Below are positions 7,239-11,574 of a stretch of DNA of 11,574 bases, piece after piece. The notes beneath the pieces are model-generated. The model ran no database searches and was not told where the DNA came from. It saw only the letters and a list, made by a program, of their open reading frames with translations. The first letter of the stretch is position 1; each line of letters starts with the position of its first letter. Position numbers and translations under genes: made by a program. Source of the DNA: Methanobrevibacter_A sp964547125 (GTDB taxonomy: Archaea > Methanobacteriota > Methanobacteria > Methanobacteriales > Methanobacteriaceae); the NCBI GenBank assembly GCA_964547125.1, contig CAZJLS010000057.1, positions 1 to 11,574 on the forward strand. The letters run 5' to 3'.

Positions 7239-8333
7239 TTAAAAATATGAATAAGTATTCCAACTTAATGTATAATAATCACATTTATCTGTTAAAGTTT
7301 TAGCTAAACTATTTTCCAACTCCATTTCATTATAACTAGAATTAATTTCACATTTTAAGTTATTATCTGTTTGCACAACATTAATAATTTTATAATCATC
7401 TAAAACCACATCATCACTAGGATTAACAATAGTGACATCGTAATATTCAGGATTAGATCCCATAAATGCTACAGTAAATCTCAATATTATAAACAATAAC
7501 AAAATTATATGGGGTAATGCATTTTTAAAAATTACTTTATAATTATTAATATTTATAACATTTTCAAGCTTTGTAATTTCAACCCAAGATTTTTTATTAA
7601 ACCATTTTCCAAACCAATAATTACAAGAATCAGAATTATATTTTATTATCAATATTGAGTATAATCCTCCTATGAATGGGGTTGAAAAAAAACCTCCATC
7701 AATTAATCCAATTAATCCTGTGGTTAATCCAACACTTAAAAAAATTCTAATGTAAAAGCTTTGTTTTTGTATAGATTTTAACATCATCAATCCAATAAAT
7801 GGTATTAATAAAAACAATATTTTACTATAAAATGGAATATATGGTTCTAATGAACTTCCTGTATGTATTCCAGAGGGGGTTGTGGTTAAAAAAGTGTTAA
7901 TCATAGTGCCCAAAACAGATTTATACACATGGGAATGTAAAATACTGGTACTTGTCATACTAGGTTTTATAACATTAAAAATAGTGAAAATCCCAATATT
8001 TAAATTGTATCTTATTGTAATTTCACTTATTATTCCAAATATTCCCATAATAAAAAGTAAAATGAATGTATAATCTAGATAAGTACTTCTATTTTTCTTT
8101 AAAAATTTAGGCCAAGGTATTTTGGATATGATTTTATAATCTTCGAGTTCACTAAATATTAAAAAAACACCAGAAATGAAGAATAATATAATATCTTTGC
8201 CTTTGGAAGAGCCCATTAATAATGGTTGTGTTAAAAAACGTATGGGTGTATTAATAATATCTGTAAATGCTAATAATAATGATATTATTACTAAAATAAC
8301 TCCTATTTTTTGGGATAAATTGAGTTTAATCAT
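7239..8333 (-). CDS. Polytopic membrane protein of unknown function, partner of the glycosyltransferase
   Basis: I do not recognise this 364-residue protein. It has about seven to eight hydrophobic segments (near residues 8-26, 47-61, 86-104, 112-122, 170-186, 196-211, 218-230 and 273-291). A polar, histidine-bearing stretch between membrane segments, TSTSILHSHVYKS (127-139) followed by TTTPSGIHTGSS (150-160), looks like a functional loop because it is unusually polar and lies between helices. The last 70 residues (about 295-364) are soluble, with two cysteines (C328, C351), and probably outside the cell. The ATG is supported by GGAGA five bases upstream. Being first in an operon with a double glycosyltransferase, it may handle a lipid-linked glycan or polymer, as a flippase, polymerase or transferase; this rests on context only. 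No match to Wzx, Wzy or STT3 motifs is visible. Confidence 0.7.
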   Translation of the reverse strand: MIKLNLSQKIGVILVIISLLLAFTDIINTPIRFLTQPLLMGSSKGKDIILFFISGVFLIFSELEDYKIISKIPWPKFLKKNRSTYLDYTFILLFIMGIFGIISEITIRYNLNIGIFTIFNVIKPSMTSTSILHSHVYKSVLGTMINTFLTTTPSGIHTGSSLEPYIPFYSKILFLLIPFIGLMMLKSIQKQSFYIRIFLSVGLTTGLIGLIDGGFFSTPFIGGLYSILIIKYNSDSCNYWFGKWFNKKSWVEITKLENVININNYKVIFKNALPHIILLLFIILRFTVAFMGSNPEYYDVTIVNPSDDVVLDDYKIINVVQTDNNLKCEINSSYNEMELENSLAKTLTDKCDYYTLSWNTYSYF

Positions 8334-8484
8334 GAATTCTCCATTATATTGCTATTTTTTTTATTTAAAAAAATTCAATTATTGTGCTTTTATTTTTATA
8401 TTTAATAATTTATAAATTAATTAATACATTTAATTATATAAAAAACCTTTTATAGGAGATTTTAAAATTTTAACTATATACTAT
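8334..8484. promoter_or_regulatory. Divergent promoter region between the membrane protein and TSUP genes
   Basis: Plus-strand TATA-like sequences are TTATAAAT (8410-8417) and TTATATAAAA (8434-8443). The first would place the AGGAG at 8454-8458 inside the mRNA; the second would start transcription just after it, giving a near-leaderless message. On the minus strand, A/T stretches around 8395-8420 could serve the membrane protein gene. Which elements work cannot be settled by eye. Confidence 0.4.
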
Positions 8485-9267
8485 TTGATTTGTTTATTTG
8501 TTATTGGAATAATGGTGGGGTTATGTTCTGGTTTATTTGGTGTTGGTGGAGGGTTTTTAATGGTTCCTCTACAATTTTTCCTTTTAACATCTAATAATGT
8601 TGATCCAAATATTGCATTATTAGTTTCTTTTGCAACAAGTCTGTCTGTGATAATTCCAACATCATTATCAAGTGTTTATAAACATAATAAAGAATTAAAT
8701 AATATTATTAAGCCAGGTTTACTTTTAGGATTATTTGGCATAATTGGAGGTTTAATAGGAGGTTTTATTGCTGTTAAAATCCCTACAAAGTTTTTACAAA
8801 TAATTTTTGGTTTTTTATTAATATTTATTGCATTTAAAATGTTTACAGATAAAAATACTGAAAATAAATCTGGTAAAAAGAGGTTAAATATAATTTTCTA
8901 TGGGATAATTGGTATATCTGTAGGGATATTTTCAGGATTACTTGGAGTAGGTGGGGGAATGATAGTAGTGCCTGTTTTATCAGCAATAATTGGATATTCT
9001 TTTATAGAATCAGTTGGAATATCTTCAGTTTTTATAGTTTTAACTGCAATTGGGGGAATGTGTTCTTATATTGTGTCTGGTTTTAATATTAATCCAATTC
9101 CATATTCAATAGGTTATGTGAATATACTAAATTTTTTTGGGATTGCTTTATTTTCAATACCTTTTGCATATATTGGGGCTAAAATATCTCATAGTATATC
9201 TAGTAATACATTAAAAAAGGTATTTTCTTTGTTAGTATTTATAATGGCGATTAAAATGATATTCTAG
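8485..9267 (+). CDS. TSUP (TauE/SafE) family permease
   Basis: This is an integral membrane protein of the TSUP family, whose members move sulfite, sulfonates or organic anions, usually outward. The internal duplication typical of the family is plain: GLCSGLFGVGGGFLMVP at residues 12-28 and GIFSGLLGVGGGMIVVP at 147-163, each opening a half of about four hydrophobic helices with a short charged loop between (about 121-135). Length (260) is normal. The substrate cannot be read from sequence, and no sulfur metabolism genes lie nearby. The start is uncertain: TTG 8485 is the first conventional start codon but has no adjacent ribosome binding site, while AGGAG at 8454-8458 is eight bases before an in-frame ATT at 8467 that would add six residues. 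It is monocistronic, with a T-run at its stop. Confidence 0.88.
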   Translation: MICLFVIGIMVGLCSGLFGVGGGFLMVPLQFFLLTSNNVDPNIALLVSFATSLSVIIPTSLSSVYKHNKELNNIIKPGLLLGLFGIIGGLIGGFIAVKIPTKFLQIIFGFLLIFIAFKMFTDKNTENKSGKKRLNIIFYGIIGISVGIFSGLLGVGGGMIVVPVLSAIIGYSFIESVGISSVFIVLTAIGGMCSYIVSGFNINPIPYSIGYVNILNFFGIALFSIPFAYIGAKISHSISSNTLKKVFSLLVFIMAIKMIF

Positions 9268-9272
9268 TATTC

Positions 9273-9280
9273 TTTTTTTT
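9273..9280 (+). terminator. Poly-T terminator after the TSUP gene
   Basis: Eight T begin five bases after the TAG stop. The last two overlap the stop codon of the convergent minus-strand gene, so the two genes are packed end to end. Confidence 0.45.
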
Positions 9281-10121
9281 ATTTGTATTTAATGCCAGTT
9301 CCATGTGCAGTTGCAATACACATTGTACCTCTACCATCTAATATTTCATATCTTAAAGTTAAATCTAAAATTCCATCACAATCATCTTTTTTAACGCTTT
9401 CTGTTAATTTTAATATGGCTTGGTTTTTAACATTAATTAGATCTTTTAGTAATCTATCAGTATTTTTCTCAAAACCCATAGGATTTTTTGCTTTGTAAAT
9501 AACTCTGCCTTCATAAACACCTGTATATTCTATAATTTCATATTCTTCGATATGGGTTGTGCTTAATATTAAAATATCTAAATCATTAATGTCAACTGTT
9601 AAAGCTTTATCAAAATTTGTAGCATTTTCTATGTTTTTATTAACGTATTCATCTTTTTTAAAGAGGATTTTCATAATTCCATTTTTGTATAAGAAATCTG
9701 TGAATTTTTTAAAGATACCTGACATATATGATATAATAGATAATGAAAGAATAATAATGAAATAATTAATTACAGTAGGTATTGCTGATTGTAGAATAAT
9801 AAATACTGCTCCAATTGTAATTACATTAACACCTAGTGTGGGATTTGTAAGTATAAATCCATAAATTACAGTTACTGCAAATAATATGAATGCACTATCT
9901 GCTCCTGTTGTTTCACCCATATATTTGATTGCAAAGTGTGTTTCACTATATCCTGCAACTAATGGTGAGACAACTAATCCTAGATTCCATCCGAATATAG
10001 ATATGTTTAAAAATAGGAATAACCAGTATGTTAATAAACCTAGTATTGTTCCGATAATGATGCAGAATGTAGCTTCACTAATTTTATCTAGATGTGCTTG
10101 ATTTTTTTTAGATAATATCAT
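9279..10121 (-). CDS. Membrane protein with C-terminal YbjQ/UPF0145-like domain
   Basis: This 280-residue protein joins two parts. Residues about 17-135 contain roughly four hydrophobic helices, including the stretch GLVVSPLVAGYSETHFAIKY (48-67). After a linker with Lys/Asn-rich segments, residues about 183-280 resemble YbjQ (UPF0145): LILSTTHIEEYEIIEYTGVYEG (184-205), a central helix (223-245), and GRGTMCIATAHGTGIKY (263-279) at the end. Compared with the neighbouring soluble YbjQ gene, the helical part is shorter and GANGIIGL is replaced by DCDGILDL, so this copy is divergent. The gene starts 14 bases after the ybjQ stop and is surely in the same transcript. The ATG lacks a clear ribosome binding site; an in-frame stop lies just upstream. 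Function is unknown. The arrangement suggests a membrane-tethered relative or partner of the soluble YbjQ. Confidence 0.75.
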   Translation of the reverse strand: MILSKKNQAHLDKISEATFCIIIGTILGLLTYWLFLFLNISIFGWNLGLVVSPLVAGYSETHFAIKYMGETTGADSAFILFAVTVIYGFILTNPTLGVNVITIGAVFIILQSAIPTVINYFIIILSLSIISYMSGIFKKFTDFLYKNGIMKILFKKDEYVNKNIENATNFDKALTVDINDLDILILSTTHIEEYEIIEYTGVYEGRVIYKAKNPMGFEKNTDRLLKDLINVKNQAILKLTESVKKDDCDGILDLTLRYEILDGRGTMCIATAHGTGIKYK

Positions 10122-10135
10122 AAGTCATTTTTTGT

Positions 10136-10459
10136 TTATTCGTAGGTTACTGCAGTTCCATAAGCAGTTACAAGGATTGTATTCCCCATTGTTCCTCCTA
10201 AATTATTATATGAAATTTTAAGGCCTATAATTCCATTTGCTCCAGCTTTTGTTGCTTTGTCTTTCATAATTTTAAGGGAGGTTTGTCTTGCTTTTTTTAT
10301 CTCTGCTTCATAGGATGTTGTTCTTCCTTTAACAACATCTCTAACTCCAGAAAACAGGTCTTTATATACATTTGCACTTATTAAAGATTCTCCTGTTACA
10401 AGTCCATGGTATTCTGTAATGGTTTTATTATCTATTGTATTTGTAGAAGATAAAAGCAT
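10136..10459 (-). CDS. YbjQ/UPF0145 family protein
   Basis: This is a small soluble protein of the YbjQ family (sometimes called heavy-metal-binding domain protein, though no biochemical role is established; I recall ring-shaped oligomers in solved relatives). Signatures run the full length: MLLSSTNTIDNKTITEYHGL at the N-terminus, then NVYKDLFSGVRDVVKGRTTSYE (30-51 from this start), KARQTSLKIMKDKATKAGANGIIGL, and a final GNTILVTAYGTAV. I chose the ATG at 10459 (107 residues); a TTG at 10468 is possible and adds three residues, but the family usually starts one or two residues before the LSTT motif. There is no strong ribosome binding site. It is the first gene of a pair with the membrane-anchored YbjQ-like protein. 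Confidence 0.9.
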   Translation of the reverse strand: MLLSSTNTIDNKTITEYHGLVTGESLISANVYKDLFSGVRDVVKGRTTSYEAEIKKARQTSLKIMKDKATKAGANGIIGLKISYNNLGGTMGNTILVTAYGTAVTYE

Positions 10460-10486
10460 TTTTATCAATTTTTTGTTTTTTTTTTT

Positions 10487-10508
10487 AAAAAAGAGAAATT
10501 AAAAAAAA
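10487..10508 (-). terminator. Poly-T terminator after pyrH and the DUF2116 gene
   Basis: On the minus strand a run of eight T (10508-10501) and a run of six T (10492-10487) lie 35-55 bases past the DUF2116 stop. The eight T follow eight A and a C, forming a weak A/T dyad. The site lies downstream of the candidate ybjQ TATA box, so one transcript ends about where the next begins. Confidence 0.45.
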
Positions 10509-10513
10509 GTTTT

Positions 10514-10523
10514 TTTTATATGA
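10514..10523 (-). promoter_or_regulatory. Candidate TATA box of the ybjQ operon
   Basis: The minus strand reads TCATATAAAA, the same core as the bioY candidate. It lies about 55-60 bases before the ybjQ ATG, which would give a leader of about 30 bases consisting almost entirely of A. Confidence 0.35.
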
Positions 10524-10542
10524 TTTTAATTTTGTATTATTT

Positions 10543-10734
10543 TTATCTTAAGAAGGTCATATATGCCCAAACCGCTAGAAATAGTATTAATACTCCGAAT
10601 AATAGCATACGTGATTTTCTACTTTGTTTTTGTCTTATACTTATTACTTTATCACATTCTGCAGAACAAGTTACTTCATCTAAAGGGATAGCTGTTCCAC
10701 AAACTGGGCAGTGTTTATGTGGTTCGATTGCCAT
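10543..10734 (-). CDS. DUF2116 zinc-ribbon protein with a C-terminal membrane anchor
   Basis: This 63-residue archaeal protein starts MAIEPHKHCPVCGTAIPLDE. Four cysteines (C9, C12, C23, C27) in the pattern CPVC...CSAEC form a compact zinc ribbon. A basic stretch (34-42, RQKQSRKSR) precedes one hydrophobic segment (43-60), so the ribbon should face the cytoplasm with the tail in the membrane. The ATG has a strong ribosome binding site, AGGAG followed by ATGAT. It begins 32 bases after pyrH and is probably in the same operon. The family has no assigned function; a protein- or nucleic-acid-binding adaptor at the membrane is a guess from the architecture. Confidence 0.87.
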   Translation of the reverse strand: MAIEPHKHCPVCGTAIPLDEVTCSAECDKVISIRQKQSRKSRMLLFGVLILFLAVWAYMTFLR

Positions 10735-10766
10735 TTTATATCATCTCCTAATTTTTTGTATTTTTT

Positions 10767-11438
10767 TTATATGACTCTAGTTCCTATTTTTTCTCCATTT
10801 ATGGCCTTTTCTAAGTTTTCTGGGTTGTTACCATTACATATTACAGTTTCGAGTGAGGAACGTTTAATCATTTGTATTGCAGTCATATCGAATATTTCAT
10901 ATGTACCTGCTTTCATATCTTTGCCTTTTATAAGTTCTAACATTTCATCTGCTGTTATTTCTTTTATTAATTCAGCATCATCATATTTGTTAGGATCTTT
11001 AGTATACATTCCATCAACTGAGGTTAAGTCAACTAAAAGGTCAGCATTCACATACTCTGCAAGAATCGCTGCAACAGCATCTGTACTGTGGGCAGGTTCT
11101 GTACCTCCCATGACTATGATTTTATTACTTGCTGAATATTCTAATGCTTCTTGGAAATTATGTGGTACTTTAGGGTATGCATAATTGTCAAGGGCATAAA
11201 TTAATAATTTGGCATTGATTCTAGTTAATTCAATACCAATATCATCACATTTTGCTTCACCAGAATTTAATTCTCTTAAAACTTTAATATATTCTCTTGC
11301 AGGCTTTCCTCCACCTACAACGATAAATATTTCATGTTTTGCACTTAATTTTTTTAAGGTTTCAGCATATGATTTAAATTTTTCAGAATCATATGTTGGT
11401 ATTAATATTGATCCTCCTACTGCAGCTACTATTCTCAT
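10767..11438 (-). CDS. pyrH: Archaeal-type UMP kinase
   Basis: UMP kinase phosphorylates UMP to UDP with ATP in pyrimidine nucleotide synthesis; it is a cytosolic hexamer of the amino-acid-kinase fold. The 223-residue length fits the archaeal form, shorter than most bacterial PyrH. Motifs seen are GGS (8-10), the glycine-rich GGGKPAREY (42-50), TEPAHSTDAVAAILAEY (113-129) for UMP and the dimer region, and DLTSVDGMYTKDP (137-149) at the nucleotide site, with an intact C-terminus ending IGTRVI. The ATG is preceded by AGGTGGA about ten bases upstream. It leads a two-gene operon with the DUF2116 zinc-ribbon gene. No sign of damage or transfer. Confidence 0.95.
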   Translation of the reverse strand: MRIVAAVGGSILIPTYDSEKFKSYAETLKKLSAKHEIFIVVGGGKPAREYIKVLRELNSGEAKCDDIGIELTRINAKLLIYALDNYAYPKVPHNFQEALEYSASNKIIVMGGTEPAHSTDAVAAILAEYVNADLLVDLTSVDGMYTKDPNKYDDAELIKEITADEMLELIKGKDMKAGTYEIFDMTAIQMIKRSSLETVICNGNNPENLEKAINGEKIGTRVI

Positions 11439-11482
11439 ATTTTTATATCCACCTTTTATTAAGAATCATGTTATTTTATTTG

Positions 11483-11490
11483 TTATAAGT
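11483..11490 (-). promoter_or_regulatory. Candidate TATA box of pyrH
   Basis: The minus strand reads ACTTATAA behind an A-rich BRE-like run. Transcription starting about 25 bases downstream would leave a leader of about 25 bases that includes the AGGTGGA site. Confidence 0.35.
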
Positions 11491-11491
11491 C

Positions 11492-11510
11492 ATTTTTTTA
11501 TTAAAAAAAT
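11492..11510. repeat. Perfect A/T palindrome upstream of pyrH
   Basis: ATTTTTTTA, one central T, then TAAAAAAAT: nine-base arms made only of A and T. It may be the terminator of a gene beyond the right edge, or simply part of the promoter's A-tract. Nothing else recognisable lies between 11511 and the window end. Confidence 0.3.
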
Positions 11511-11574
11511 CTATTACTTATCTTTATTACTATATTTAAATTATATTATTTAAATTACTCTATACATTTAATAC

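Noticed and set aside
7207..7263. Upstream ATG at 7263 as glycosyltransferase start
   Set aside because: It overlaps the preceding gene's end, adds a sequence unlike GT2 N-termini, and the GGTGAG site directly precedes the ATG at 7206.
10711..11184. 157-codon plus-strand ORF opposite pyrH
   Set aside because: Antisense shadow of a well-conserved enzyme gene; no ribosome binding site or family resemblance.

Overview
The window looks like a stretch of chromosome from a methanogenic archaeon of the order Methanobacteriales. The base composition is extremely A+T rich (by eye, roughly 70-75%), and the gene content is archaeal: a DnaG-type primase/exosome protein, the H/ACA RNP protein Gar1 overlapping transcription factor B, an archaeal UMP kinase, and a DUF2116 zinc-ribbon protein. 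Promoters look archaeal (TATA boxes such as TTTATATATA), and many genes end at T-runs rather than bacterial terminators. A Methanosphaera- or Methanobrevibacter-like host is my best guess, with Methanosphaera favoured because of the low G+C. I could not run a search to confirm this.

Layout from left to right. On the minus strand lie a DUF1284 cysteine-rich protein cut by the left edge, the biotin transporter subunit BioY, and dnaG. Next is a 665-base A+T-rich stretch with no gene, holding divergent promoters and one clear dyad. On the plus strand follow an RraA/HMG-aldolase-fold protein and then the gar1-tfb operon, which ends in a stem-loop/T-run terminator overlapping the tfb stop codon. 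On the minus strand is a two-gene operon of a polytopic membrane protein and a large fused glycosyltransferase (GT-A family 2 domain plus GT-B domain). A plus-strand TSUP (TauE/SafE) permease follows. The right third is all minus strand: pyrH with a small DUF2116 membrane-anchored zinc ribbon, then a soluble YbjQ/UPF0145 protein and a second YbjQ domain fused to a four-helix membrane domain.

Most genes are core informational or transport functions. The parts least explained by known biology are the glycosyltransferase fusion with its membrane partner, the tandem soluble and membrane-anchored YbjQ pair, the N-terminally extended RraA protein, and two genes (tfb and the TSUP permease) whose best-placed Shine-Dalgarno sequences point at non-standard start codons. 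I saw no mobile element, CRISPR array, tRNA or rRNA, and no G+C-rich island of the kind that marks structured RNAs in such genomes.
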